From the NCBI GenBank assembly GCA_028829895.1, contig CM054179.1, forward strand, positions 71,920,391 to 71,984,390: a stretch of 64,000 bases of DNA. Direction: 5' to 3'. The position numbers and the translations under genes were made by a program. Position 1 is the first letter of the stretch. Each line of letters opens with the position of its first letter. The notes beneath the pieces were generated by a model. It did no database searches, was not told where the DNA came from, and saw only the letters and a list, made by a program, of their open reading frames with translations. Shown here piece after piece: positions 11,941-24,364 of this stretch. This DNA is from Sinotaia quadrata. Lineage: Eukaryota > Mollusca > Gastropoda > Architaenioglossa > Viviparidae.

Positions 11941-12354
11941 TAGATGTGTGAGAAAGTGAATAGCCAATCAGTTTCTCGTGCAAAGAGACACAAATCGACA
12001 GGTATTCAGGCAGTTAGACAGACAGAATAATAGATAGATAGACAAAAAGACCACAAAGACACAAAAGCAAGTAGCGGATGAATGAAAAAACAAATGTTGG
12101 ATTAGGTGATCATTACTGACCTGTACGTTTATGTCTGTGTTTCGTGTAACATTTCTCATATTTACTCCAATCAAATATTCATTATGTTCCTCTCCATGCG
12201 ACGTTTACTCACATTGGAGTGACCAAATATTTAATACATTACAATCCACACTAGTGCAAAACAAATCTTAAAATTCATGAAAGTGTCGTTCATCGCGTTG
12301 TACAAAACAATACAAAATATTACATATAATATGTTGTGACTATAGTTATTTTCT

Positions 12355-12800
12355 TTTTGCATTTCTCTGGACCTTTCAAGTTTCATAATCAGACTTGACT
12401 TTCTCTTTACCATCCATGCACGAACTATTATTATTATCCTCTTTCCACGACTTCTGTTTGACTGTCGGCTGTGATCCATGGTCTCGGAATCTTTTCCAAG
12501 ATTCTGGGAGATCCAAGGTTTTAAGGATATGGGCACTTCCGAGGAGTGCTGCTTTGAGTAGTATAGTAGTCTGTGGTTTCCAGGGAGTTTATTCAGGTAG
12601 CCTTCCAATTCAGATGTTATGTTCCCCAAGGCACCTATCACTATAGGTATCACTTCTGCTTTTACATTCCACAGTCTCTGAATTTCTAATCTGAGGTCTT
12701 GGTATTTTTCTATTGTTTTCTATTCTATTTCTCTTTCTTTTGTTTTTATGTTTCTATCACTTGGAACAGCGACATCAATAATTTGTTTCAAATTGACGAC
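12355..12800 (-). mobile_element. LINE C-terminal fragment, unit A (degenerate)
   Basis: On the minus strand the conceptual translation reads KYQDLRLEIQRLWNVKAEVI, then PIVIGALGNITSELEGYL, then (after a frameshift) KAALLGSAHILKTLDL. This is the recognisable region downstream of the reverse-transcriptase domain of a common invertebrate non-LTR retrotransposon (xWNV..xxIPIVIGALG...LxKxALLGxAxILRKVL). An in-frame stop and a frameshift make it a dead copy, and both ends are truncated. B carries the same insertion (29600-30045); C has unrelated sequence here. Confidence 0.85.
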
Positions 12801-13171
12801 ATTTTAGGATTTGCAATATTTATTATTTTGCCAAAGAACGTGATAAAATGTCTTATGTATCATTTTCTTTATAATTCGTCCTATTACAGCAAGGGACACT
12901 ACTCGTGAAAGATGTCTGATTGGACCCTAAGAGTTATTAGATCGTGAGAATGTTATTCGTAATTAAAGGAATATTTCAAGTCGATGCTATTTCTTTGTCA
13001 CACGGAGCGTTACAGTTTGACGGAATATTCCTGAAGAGTCTAAAAGAATACTATGTCGACATTCTTTCCTGTTTGAGATTTGGTTTCGCTAGCAGTGTTT
13101 CAATTGCAAAGTCTGATTAATTTTATCGTCTATTACACATTATCAAGAATGGGATGGATAGAGGGACTTAC

Positions 13172-13290
13172 CTCTTACTTTCATTATATTTTGGGAAAAC
13201 GATTAACTTGAATTTAGAGCGTGAGATATGAAGAGATTTGATTTTATTGCAGAGTTTGCAAAGTAGCAATGCAAAAGTGAGACATGTGTA
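13172..13290 (-). CDS. Candidate 119-nt exon, unit A
   Basis: The exon has an excellent acceptor (TTCTTTCTCTTTCAG|TACACATG) and donor (AAGAG|GTAAGT). The long CT array just upstream would act as an extended polypyrimidine tract. The open frame is phase 0 in and phase 2 out, and begins [18 protein letters not shown]; it ends YNESKR. Phase 2 fits the next candidate exon at 10436-10522. B (30418-30536) is nearly identical. In C the last AAG-containing codon region has a 3-nt in-frame deletion, but the acceptor AG is changed to CG. No family recognised. Confidence 0.4.
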
Positions 13291-13329
13291 CTGAAAGAGA
13301 AAGAATGAAACAGAGTTAGAATAAGCAGG

Positions 13330-13445
<116 letters not shown>

Positions 13446-13559
13446 TGAAAAATTCGGAATGACAGAAAGAGATGAAGATGAAGCGACAAATAGAAGATGA
13501 TGCAGAGAAAAGGGGGAGAAGACGTAAACGATAAGAGTGAATGAGTGAGAGATGAAACA

Positions 13560-14170
13560 ATTATATGTCAGAAAATAATAATAATATATATTTTTTAAAA
13601 TTGTAAAATAATTGTTTTCAACAATTCATAGACAAGGTTGTTAAACTTGAATAATGAGTTTATTAAATTTTGTCAAAGTTTCTATTACAATAAAATATGC
13701 AATTTTTAATTCTAACAGCTCCTTGCAAATTAAAACGAAAACAACGTGCGTCAGCATCTTTGTCACCGCCATTTTGTCACCACTTACAGATCTGTAAAAG
13801 TCAAATAAATATGAACGAAATAAATATATTAAATACGTGGATTAGGACAAAATATCTCAAATAAAAAAGCAATTGCTGTATATTAGATTCATTAATATAA
13901 ACTTATGTTCCTAGTGTTTGTTTTCTTAATGCTTTTAAAGGACAATATGAAAAATTGTAGCGTTAATGAATTTCCACTATGCTTTCATTTCAGTGTGGAC
14001 ATGAAATGGTACCGAATCCAAATAGAATGAAAGTAATTTTCTTAAATATAAAAATATAAAATACCATTTTAAAATAAGAATATACCGTTAAGAAAGAGAT
14101 GAAACGAACTTAATTAAAATGTGAATGGAAAATAAGACTGATGGGCTCTGTGAAATCATGTACATGGTCA
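13560..14170. other. Spacer, unit A
   Basis: No exon supported. A CACCGCCATTTTGTCACC palindrome-like stretch at about 13765 is conserved in all copies. In the first 200 bp A matches C better than B. Confidence 0.5.
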
Positions 14171-14174
14171 TATT

Positions 14175-14600
14175 TGATTAGTTTAATCAATATTTTCAAA
14201 TCTGAGTGATCTAAGTCTTCACTGTGAACTCTGATATATAGTGTGAACAATATAGACTACATTGTCAAATCTCATTACTCTAGTTTTCATTGTGAACTCT
14301 GGCGGAGTCTACATTATCAAATCTGATTGGTCTAGTCTACAATGTCAAATTTGACTGTTGTAGTCTTAGGTTTGAACTATGATCTAGTCTACATTGTTAA
14401 ATCTAATTGGTCTAGTCTTCATAGTGTACTCTGGCATTGTCTACAATGTCAAATCTGACTGCTCTACTCTTCATTTTGAACTCTGGTGTAGACTATACTG
14501 TCAAGTCTAATTGGTCTAGTCAACATTGTGAACTAGTATATTTTACATTGTCAAATCAGATTGGTCTAGTCTACATTTTGATCACATTTTGTAATTAGAA
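14175..14600. repeat. Degenerate TCTAGTCTACATTGTCAAAT repeats, unit A
   Basis: A dozen or more imperfect copies of a roughly 28-60 bp motif built from TCTAGTCTACATTGTCAAAT and TTCATTGTGAACTCTGG. Also in B (31385-31815) and, with fewer copies, C (59290-59600). Confidence 0.8.
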
Positions 14601-14608
14601 TTAGTTTA

Positions 14609-16695
14609 TGTCACGGCCGCCATTGTTGTTGTTGTCTGACTGTCACTGACCTCACTCTCTCCTTCTCGGTCAAAGGGGGGGAGGGTCAGGTCAGATACCG
14701 TGATTTGCCAGGATCACATCGAACGGTCAGATATTGATGACCATTCTCACACTCAGACACCACAAATAATATTGTGGGGAATAGGATAACTTTACTCCGA
14801 GTGTGGGGTAAAATGTGAAAAGCTGGCGTGTGTGTGTGTGTGAGCAGGCGTGTGAATGTCGTGTGAGGGACGCACAGAACGAACAGACAAACAACCGCAC
14901 CAACATACACTTTCAAAACCAAGAAAGGAAGCCCAACTCTTGAAAAAGAGTTTACAAAGAATTTAATTTAAAAAGAAAAACGGGCTTAACTTTCACACGG
15001 TGTTAGTCATTCACTCTGACACGTCTACACCTGACATTCATGGGATGGGGAAAATGAGCGATGAAAAGATGAAAGAAATATGATGATGAATAAACTAAAC
15101 AATAAAATAAAATAAAACTATAAACAGTGAGGATCGTTTCTACCACTGCCAAAATAGAGTGGCACAATACTTTGGGCATAGCCCGATACAAAACACACTA
15201 GCGTTAATGACCGCTAAAATTATCTCACGTTAAAAATAAATGTTCTTATTAATAGCAACGTCAATAAATGTTTGTAAAGAAAAATTGTTCAGTAATGATA
15301 ATGTTTACATTCTAACTATCCTACCTAGTAATGCACCTCTAAGAAAAGTTTTCCTACTTACTAGTTTTTGTAAAATACTGGCCTGTCGATGCACTGGAGA
15401 ACACACAAAGTTACAGTCACTGACATCTACGAACAAATATACTTGAACGACGGAAACACGGCGATTTTTGTCCCGCAAAGACACTCGGTTCTTGGCAGTA
15501 GAACCCGGGCGGCTCTCCTCGACGACAGTACAAATCTTCAGTTCACGGACACCTGTCTTCTGCGACGGTTCCAAAATCCAAAATCTCTAGCTCACGGACA
15601 CCTGTCTTCTGCGACGGTTCCAAAACGTAGCTCATGGAGGCCTGTCCTCAGCGACAGTTCCAAGATGTAGCTCATGGAGGCCTGTCATCAGTGACAGTTC
15701 CAAGATGTAGCTCATGGAGGCCTGTCAGCGACAGTTCCAAGATGTAGCTCATGGAGGCCTGTCATCAGTGACAGTTCCAAGATGTAGCTCATGGAGGCCT
15801 GTCATCAGTGACAGTTCCAAGATGTAGCTCACGGAGGCCTGTCATCAGTGACAGTTCCGAAATTTGAGTGGCATCGAATATTCTTGTCCTGACTCAGTTT
15901 CGGCCCCTCAGTACTTCGCTGATGGTCGACAACTGCCCAGGTTTTGGACCCACGTAGAATAATAACAGACACTGCTTTACAGGTTTCCTGGCGAATTGAG
16001 TGCGACAAAACACACGTCTAATCCAATACTCTACATGGTGAATATTCACTTCTTTCCTCCCCGATTATGACGGAGAGGGAAAGAATGTCCAGACTCGGTA
16101 TAGGCACCAGTCAGGGCTACTACACCTTTCTGAAGTCCAGACTGACGCACACTCGTTTGAAGTAGTTCTTCTCTATTTTTTTATACATACACAGTTTTCA
16201 CAAGCAAGACTCCGTGTGTATTCCTAAGCTACAGACGCTAAGAAAGGTGTATTACGCTAAAGAGTTGCAAAACTCTAAAATATAGTCCCTAATAAAATTT
16301 GTAATAAAAATACTAATAAAAACTAAGAAGATTTTCCCTAATAAAATTTATAAATACAATTATCAAAACAAGTTTGTAATAGAAATACTAGTAAGAACTA
16401 ACTATATTTTCCTCATATTATAAACGTAATTATTAAACATCTAACACTAATAATTTATCAAATATATTTTTTATAAAATGTTAAAGCATGGACTTAGCAA
16501 AGCTTGCTGACCAAGTAGATAAGCAGCGTCCTGACATTAATTGGAAAGCAAACTGCTTTCAGCACCCCTAATTTAACCTTTCACCCTACCCGCAGATGAA
16601 CCTGAAACGTCCCCGTTGGGTCGCATATGGGGGCAAGAGGGAGAAAAATAAATTTTCTGATTACCCCCTCACACCCCCTCTGTCTTTCCGTGACA
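14609..16695. mobile_element. LTR-like element, unit A (2087 bp)
   Basis: Starts TGTCACGGCCGCC and ends TTTCCGTGACA, giving an 8-bp terminal inverted repeat TGTCACGG/CCGTGACA with TG...CA ends. It is flanked by the perfect 5-bp direct repeat GTTTA (14604-14608 and 16696-16700). Unit C has the uninterrupted target (AATTAATTTAAATCATGG at 59613-59630). Those features are what integrase-type LTR retroelements leave. No internal second LTR or polymerase is visible, so this is best read as a long solo LTR or a non-autonomous element. It contains a 40-bp minisatellite and an AATAAA near its right end (16649). The orientation is unknown. Confidence 0.75.
15590..15862. repeat. 40-bp minisatellite inside the LTR-like element, unit A
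   Basis: About seven copies with core AAGATGTAGCTCATGGAGGC and CTGTCATCAGTGACAGTTCC. The CTGTC...GACAG arms could pair as a hairpin in each copy. Copy composition differs from the B array (32770-33060). Confidence 0.9.
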
Positions 16696-17049
16696 GTTTA
16701 AATCATGGAATCTGTTTAATCGTGCAAAATGCCATATTTAATTGATTTTCTTCTCGATTCCAGTCACGTATTTGTTAAAATTGATTATTACAAAAAAAAA
16801 AAAGGTAAATATTTCACACTACACAATTTCTCAATATTGAGTTTGATTCTAAGCCTACTAAACTCAAGTTTTATTAATACAGTCAAGATGGTCGTATTCT
16901 TTGCTTAAAGTTAATGATTTATTTTATTAATAGTAAATATATATTGAAACCGATGCATTGAACAAAATATTTCAAATATATATTAGTATATATAATACCA
17001 TTACAATTACTACTGTTAATACAATTATTGTTTCTCCTATTACCCATTT

Positions 17050-17365
17050 TTGCTAAAACTACTACTTCTACTATTAAATACTACTTATTCTACTAAAACG
17101 ATGACTAATAATAGACTAACTACTCTTACTACTACTAGTACTATTACTACTACTATTATTACTACTATTACTATTTTTACTATAACTACTACTACTTCTA
17201 CTAAAACATCGACTAATAATAGACTAACTACTTCTACCAAAACTACTACTACTTCTACTAAAACATTGACTAATAATAGAATAACTACTTCTACCAAAAC
17301 TACTACTACTACTACTAAAACGACGACTAATTATACAATAACTATTTCTACTCGAACTATTTCTA
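17050..17365. repeat. ACT-rich degenerate trinucleotide tract, unit A
   Basis: Long run of ACT/ACG/AAA-type triplets. It is open in several frames because it lacks stop triplets, giving threonine-rich and valine-rich readings on opposite strands. I do not treat these as proteins. Also at 34251-34565 and 59975-60215. Confidence 0.85.
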
Positions 17366-17805
17366 TTTGTTGCAGAGTTCTCTGGAGTGACTTTGTAATA
17401 ATGAATTATATCAAATATTTTTAATTAGTTGTGATACAAAACATCTACATGTACCGATGCAGAATATGGGTCACTGGTTACATATGTATATATGCAACTG
17501 TTACTCCGATATACTAGTACGCCAACAAGTTGACTCACGGCCCCCACTCAGTTATAAGCTGAGAATCGATTTTATGAAATGGGTGTACAACAATTATGAA
17601 AATAGACGAACAGAGAACAAGATGTTATCATTAGATTATCACTTCAAACTACGATAACAAACGATAGAAATTACTTTTCACTAACAGATACGCGAGTAAA
17701 GAGTTAATAACAAGAATTTTAATAAAAGAAAACTTAACAATATTTAGAAAAATAAGTAATATATTTTATGTCCTAGTTTTCATCATAATGCCACACAGAT
17801 CAAGT
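17366..17805. other. Spacer 3' of the PLPN exon, unit A
   Basis: Nothing gene-like that I can support. It is strongly conserved with B (34566-35006) and C (60216-60654), including a 66-codon plus-strand open frame starting at 17457 with no recognisable motif. Confidence 0.45.
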
Positions 17806-18047
17806 TCAAGCCACACTGTAGTCACGTTCTGATGACAACTTATCTGGATGTGCTGGAATGACGTACATCATGCTGGTAGACTTGCAATAGGACATGACAT
17901 CATTTGAGGAACAGATTCCAAATTCCACATTTAAATCAAAGTTAGAGATCAAGATGAAACAAACAAAAAAAAAGCCCTGAAGCAATTGCAGAGTCTAAGT
18001 GTCCAGTCAATTGCTCCATTAATAAGTACTAAATTTGGCAAAGGTCT
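17806..18047 (-). pseudogene. PLPN/ING exon, unit A, frameshifted
   Basis: Counterpart of the 243-nt open exon of B and C, but 242 nt long: the A-run on the plus strand (about 17966-17974) is 9 bases instead of 10, which breaks the frame in the middle. The acceptor TTTTTTTCAG|AGACC and the downstream peptide (FGICSSNDVMSYCKSTS ... DYSVA, stop) are otherwise intact. Either this copy is a pseudogene or the homopolymer length is a sequencing error. Confidence 0.5.
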
Positions 18048-18677
18048 CTGAAAAAAATAAAAGTTTAACATATTCAAAACAAAAGATAGCATTATAATAA
18101 AACCTAATCATTCACACAATACAGACATTCTTTTATCTTAGCCCCAGCAAAGGTTTACTTCTCCATGTACAACCCCAAATAGGGAGGGACCTCAAAAACT
18201 AAGAGAGACAATTGGAAAAAGAGTAAAGGGAAAAATTCTCTATCACTTTTATCTCCCCTTGAAATCACACCTGTCTCTGCTAGACACTCCTTTGATACAG
18301 CGAATTACCTAGATCTAATACTATTATGACTTTGTTAACAACTTCTGTCCACATCTGCCGGCCCGGAAACAATTCTTCCCATTGCATACCCCAACACACA
18401 CACACACACACCTGCATTAAACACTTGCCACGTTTACGCAAGTACCAAACTAGTGTCAGTAAATTTGCAACCATTCATGACTCATTCATTCAGGACGTCA
18501 CTTTACTTCCATAACAAGCAATTTGCAATATCCACGTCATTTGAATTATAAATAGCATTTCAGTTAAAATTGCACATCATGAAAATTTATATAAAATATA
18601 AGGGAATATTTCCCATCGTATGAAATTATTACTACTACTAAAACTAGTACTATTATGATGACTTCTCCTTTACTTAC
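18048..18677. other. Spacer or intron between PLPN and 128-nt exons, unit A
   Basis: Contains a short (CA)n run at about 18392-18410. No exon recognised. In B the same stretch is 35250-35886; in C (60898-61729) it is enlarged by insertions at about 61300-61345 and 61532-61700. Confidence 0.5.
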
Positions 18678-18805
18678 CACATTTATAGTCGCTAAAAATT
18701 GTTGCGTAAAGAAATCGATATATCAGCACAGAAAAATTAGTTAATGCTATTTCCTCTTTTGTTATGCAGTTTACGTTCCAGCAGTCCACAAGTTTCTTCA
18801 TTTCC
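18678..18805 (-). CDS. 128-nt cysteine-containing exon, unit A
   Basis: Bounded by TTTTGTTTCAG and TGTG|GTAAGT, both strong sites. Open in phase 2 in, phase 1 out: EMKKLVDCWNVNCITKEE near the start and YKC at the end, three cysteines in total. Unit B (35887-36014) differs by one base. Unit C (61730-61857) keeps the length, splice sites, frame, CWN and all three cysteines, although about a third of its bases differ. No family recognised. The entry phase does not match the phase-1 donor of the signal or sushi exons, so at least one exon is missing from this model. Confidence 0.6.
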
Positions 18806-19527
18806 CTGAAACAAAACTCTGTACACTACATAACAATGATATTGCACTTTCTATATAATTTACAATCCACAATGTGTACTTTCATCGCAAACAATGGCGG
18901 CTACAAATATAGAGTTAATTTCTTCACTTAATTGAACATATGACTCTACAGGTCACATTGCATTAGATCAAATGTAATAAAATAAGTTGTAGATTGTAAT
19001 ATGAATCACTAGTTAGACATGTCTTTTATCACCCTTCATACCGAGGCCTTGTTGACTTGATTTGGGTTGAATGTTATAAAACAGAGTAATTAGATTTTTA
19101 ATAAAGTAAGAATATTATTACCGACACTTAGTCTCTGAAGCGCTACGTTATTGGCATAATGTCACTGAGTAAACTTGACCGTTTTAATAAAAATAAGAAT
19201 AATAATATCTTTTGATGAAAATCTTTTGTATTTCTACATCTAGGCATAACCTCGCAAACTGTTGAAAGACAACTCATTAAATAATGCAAAACATACCGTA
19301 ACCTGTTACAAGCAGCTTAAGAGTGTAGTAAACGTTGAACAGTAATCATTTTTGGCAAACGTCGCTGTTTAATATTGTGATCTTACAGGGCATTAAAAGA
19401 TCACAGATGCTAGTCACCGACTAAATACTTAATTAACTATTCAATATGTTATGTGTGAATAAAACAGAAAAATGTGTCCCTACTTCAAGTGTCTTGGCTC
19501 ACTCATTTCAGCTCATGGAGTCCGTCA
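18806..19527. other. A/B junction spacer
   Basis: Right end of unit A and left end of unit B. The segment 18820-18920 reappears inverted in unit C at 61532-61625. No exon seen. Confidence 0.6.
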
Positions 19528-19937
<410 letters not shown>

Positions 19938-20330
19938 TCCTTAGTCTTGTCGACAGTTGATGACCTGACAACCAGCTCCATCCATTCCATTGTGTTTAGT
20001 GCTAATCTCACTGTATTGCTGAACTTCAGCCCTGTCCACTCTGAGATGTTATCCTCCATTCTTTTCCTCTGTCTTCCTTCGCCCTCATTGCACAGTACCT
20101 TGCATGATTATCTTGGCCACCCTCCTGATCGCGTGACATGCCAATACTTTTCATTTTGCGTTTTATTTAATGGCCAATAGCTCTTCATAAGGACTAATGG
20201 CTTGCGTAATTCAGTTTCCCATTTCCTCATTGGTGACCTGATCTCTATACGAAATGCCAAGCAACCTTCGAAAGCATCTCATTTCAGTAGATTGTATCCA
20301 CATTTCGAGATCCGCTGTGATGATCCATGT
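19938..20330 (-). mobile_element. LINE 3'-end fragment, unit B (degenerate)
   Basis: Same element end as at 609-960 and 62046-62440, again ending exactly at the GATA tail. Several substitutions and a frameshift relative to the unit D copy. Confidence 0.85.
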
Positions 20331-21499
20331 TGATCCTCACTGGCCAGGTATAATTGCAAATAAATTAAAGATTGTCTGTTATAAATATACACATTTATAT
20401 AATGTTAAATAATTAGCCTATTGATATATAATTGGTTATCGAACGCCCAATCTTGAACCTGACGCAGTCATGCGATGCTGGTGATTAATAAGTTAGCTGA
20501 ACTAAATAGTTTTGGTGAATAAATTTTTATACATATATATCATTTTCATAAATATACTTACATAATAATAAGATACGAGGTTTCCACACTATTCATTTTA
20601 AACAATTTCTTTCCATTAAAAATATTCTGTACAGAATCTCACTATACTTGACTGGAATATAGATAATCCTATTTCATTTCCTTCTGAGAAACCATTTGAA
20701 ACCATTGATAACTTTAATTTTATGCTCTCTTTGCAGGGGACCTAAAACAATCTTTTTCTTCATTTGAACTGATATTATTAAATAATGACGTATTTAAGTA
20801 TTGAATCTTTGGCATTGATACTTCCAAAATTCACGTGTAGAATGAGTGTAACTACCGTAAAGTTAATTTCTTCACTTAAAATATTTCTTGTGTAGAATGA
20901 GTTTAATTGCCTTAAAGTTTATTTCCTCACCTGCAATATTCCTCTGGAAGCTTTACAGTGTTTTTAACGTTTTCATCGAATATCCGACTGCATTCCATAC
21001 ATTGAAGTTGGCTTAGATCTTCTCTTTTATAAGGTCCTGTTTGTTTAAGTCGTCTTTCACGAGCCCCTGAAAAAAATCATAGACGCACAATTACTTTTTG
21101 AAGCCTGTGTCGTGAGGCGTTTATTTTGCGATTTAAATTAATAAAATTATACGCTAATATCTAAATGTGTCACATGACATGTGTATCCATATATTTACTT
21201 TTTAGGTCAAGTGTTCTTTTGTGTCTAATAATTAACTTCTAAATAATTGGTTACCGACTGGCAAGAGTGAGTAAGCTCAATCATTTTCTATTTACTCATC
21301 TATTGTATAAAATGAAACAAAATATTATTCTAATTTTATCAAATCATCAAATCTCGAGTTACAAATTAGCTAACGCATGGAGAGCATCATTCCATTCAAC
21401 AGAACATGCACTACTCTATTCTATGGCATATGAATTCCCACACCCTGATCAGTCTACGGTTAGGTCATGCTAGGGCAATAACCTGGGAAGAAGGAACAT

Positions 21500-21765
21500 C
21501 TTAATGGTTCATTCGGAGACAAATTTAGTGTAAGAAACAATTTAATGGTTCATTCAGCGACACACGTAAGTTTAAGAAACAATTTAATGGTTCATTCAGC
21601 GACACACTTAAGTTTAAGAAACAATTTAATGGTTCATACGGAGACAAACTTCAGTGTAAGAAACAATTTAATGGTTCATACGGAGACAAACTTCAGTGTA
21701 AGAAACAATTTAATGGTTCATTCGGAGACAAACTTCAGTGTAAGAAAACAACAGTTACTTACAGA
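21500..21765. repeat. 42-bp minisatellite, unit B (about 6 copies)
   Basis: Two sub-types alternate in blocks: ATTCAGCGACACAC-type copies, then ATTCGGAGACAAAC-type copies. The in-frame 14-residue repeat is a consequence of the 42-bp period. Confidence 0.9.
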
Positions 21766-23395
21766 CACTCGACCTCACAGTCTCAGACAATGACATACCA
21801 AAATTCTTAAAATAATAATGATTTAATATAGCTTAAAATGTAAGACGTTAATATAATGGAAGAAAAATGAAATCCAAAATTGGTTTCAAACACGTACCAG
21901 CATTGTGAGAGAATGATTTGTGTAAATTTTGTGGAATTATATGATCGTTCATAACTTATTTGTCCCATCTAATAAAATGTCCGTCTGTTGTTAATCACAT
22001 TTTTCGGATATTACCATAATTATATGTACATATGCATTAATAATAATCATTATCCAGGTCACAGGTTAAAAAGCACCAAAAAATTTAGCTAGTGTTCAGA
22101 AAAATGCTGATAGGACAACCTGAAGGTTCCAGTATAAAAGTCCATTCACATTAATTTAAATGCTCTTGCTACATGTTTAGCCAGTAAAAAAGTATTGTTT
22201 TCATCCACCTAGTACACAAATCTTTAAAATCTAAAAAAATATTACAATACATTTAACACTATTTTCGTGCAGTGTGAACTCCAACCTCCGGAAGTAAAGT
22301 GTAGTACATACTAGTGCTATAACATTATGACCCTAGTCAATTCGCTCTCTTTTGAGGAATTATTACACTGAATCAACTCCATCAGCTATTCAAATCAAAA
22401 TACAACTGTAACTGGACAAAGAAATTATTACACTGAATCAACTCCATCAGCTATTCAAACCAAAATACAACACTAACGGGACAAAGACACCAAAGATGAC
22501 TACATCACCAAATATGAATAACTTCCTTTACCTCATTAACAGTATTACAACTACATTCAAAAGTACTTCCTGCAGTGTGAAATCTAACATTTGTTAGTAA
22601 TCGCCAACACCATACTAATATTACTACTTAAAAACAATGAATTCCATTCCTCTTAAGGAATTAATAAAGTAAGTCAAATAACACATCAACGGAGAAACAA
22701 CAAATAGATAGTTATTCATAGAAGGGGAGGGGAGCTTAAACATAGCAGCATCAGTTTATTTTTAAAAAAAATCATCCTTTGGTCACAAACTTTTCACACT
22801 ACAGTCTGAGTCCCACAGATTCCCAAGGAGTCCTACACAAGACGGAAAGTTGATGACTTCCTGCATAGTGGTTTGTTTCTAATTTCACGTTATGGTTCTG
22901 GGGAACAGAGATTTGTTTGGAATGTGCTCGGTTAAACAAGCGAGTGAGGCAAACACAAAACATAATGAGTTTCCATTAGTCTGAGCTCATTAACGAGCCC
23001 AAATGTCATATTCCTTTGTAAGTGGCTGTCATTATCAACTTCTGACCAGAGTGTGTAAACGGGAAAGGAGTCATGATCAATGATCAGCATTTCCAGAAGA
23101 AGAACAGGGAAATCCCCAGTCATCAGATGATATTTAATACGTCTGTGTGGGCACATTTGTTGCAGCCAACCGAACGATGGATCAGCATAACGCACAAATC
23201 ATTCACAAGTATCTGGAACAATAACTGGACATCACACCATAGTAGGCAATCTTGAAAATCCCAGAAGAGTATGAAATCCAAGAAATAGTATTTAGTATAG
23301 TGGGCACATAGCAAAATAGTTACAACCGGGTAATCGTCAACAAACGCATTTACGAAATAACCCAAACTGACATAATATAAAAAGTGCAAGATTGA

Positions 23396-23476
23396 CAGAT
23401 AAATAGATAGATAGATGGATAGATAGGTAGATGGATGGATGGATAGATGGATAGATAGATAGATAGATAGATAGAT
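23396..23476 (-). repeat. Single GATA/GGAT array, unit B
   Basis: The right flank (GATGACTGTCTAGGAG) matches the right array of unit A; the left flank matches sequence left of A's left array. The sushi exon and the CA and CT arrays that lie between A's two arrays are absent. Confidence 0.95.
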
Positions 23477-23572
23477 GACTGTCTAGGAGTGATTTGATCG
23501 AATTCGAACACATGGAAAACTCTTTATACACAAAAACTGTAAAAGAAAAAAATGTTATATATAATCCTTTAC

Positions 23573-23696
23573 CTGCTCTCGATACGTCTTTGCGCGAAAG
23601 TGGCGGAAGCCGGAAGAGCCCCCTACACTCAATCAATCTCGATACGTCTCCAAGGACCATAATCACGATCAGAAGCAAGATACGTGAATCCCTCAT
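23573..23696 (-). CDS. Signal-peptide exon with 60-nt insertion, unit B
   Basis: Starts at ATG 23696, ends AGAGCAG|GTAAAG in phase 1, 124 nt against 64 in unit A. The leader MRDSR plus ILLLIVIMVLG is kept; after GDVSR it carries 20 extra codons (starting LIECRGLFRLPPLSRKD) before returning to SRA and the same donor. The insertion is in frame and lies between two copies of AGACGTATCGAGA. If used, it adds a basic, proline-containing stretch after the hydrophobic core. The downstream sushi exon is absent from this unit, so the partner exon is unknown. Confidence 0.75.
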
Positions 23697-24364
23697 GATG
23701 ATAGTAAACTTGCAAATACAATTTAAAATATACACACACACTTTATTGAGATATGTCATTTGAAACAAATTTATATTATGCAAAATTATTGAAAAGTGTG
23801 TATTCTAGGAGTCTATTGCAAATATTTCTTGTTTCTTGTCAAACGGAAGATAATCGCTCTGCCTATATGAAATTAAGGAATATGTATGTCGGTTTAAAAA
23901 ATGCGAAAATTTATATAATAAATATGCCATTACGTATTATTACCTCACGTTTTCTTCAAAATATAGATAGTTTCATTAACAGATTATGTATTTTCTTCAA
24001 TTTCAATACTTCACTTTTACTGATTGCAAGTTCTCTTCCATCTGAACTGAACTAGTGTTGAGAGAGGGGAGATAATTAAGTTGAATGCACAAAGCCCAAT
24101 TGACGAAAAAGCACACACAACCCTCAAAAAAAAAAAAAAGAAAAAAAAAGAAAAATGGGGGACATAATCGAGTTGATTGTATAAACCTATTTTATTTTTA
24201 AAGAAAAAAGAAAAAAAATAGTGTTTAATATTGACACGCGCTTTACTATTTTTCGTCAAATCCGTTATTTCGACACCTACCAGAATCATCGGCGTTGATG
24301 TGAACGTCTATACTGCATTTCTACATACCAAATATTATTCAGTATGCTATATTGCTTGATTAAT

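Noticed and set aside
17050..17424. Threonine-rich protein (and the valine-rich one on the other strand)
   Set aside because: Composition artefact of ACT triplets; not conserved codon by codon in unit C.
21545..21793. MVHSETNFSVRNNL repeat protein
   Set aside because: Follows from the 42-bp period; copy number differs between units and there are no splice sites or homology.
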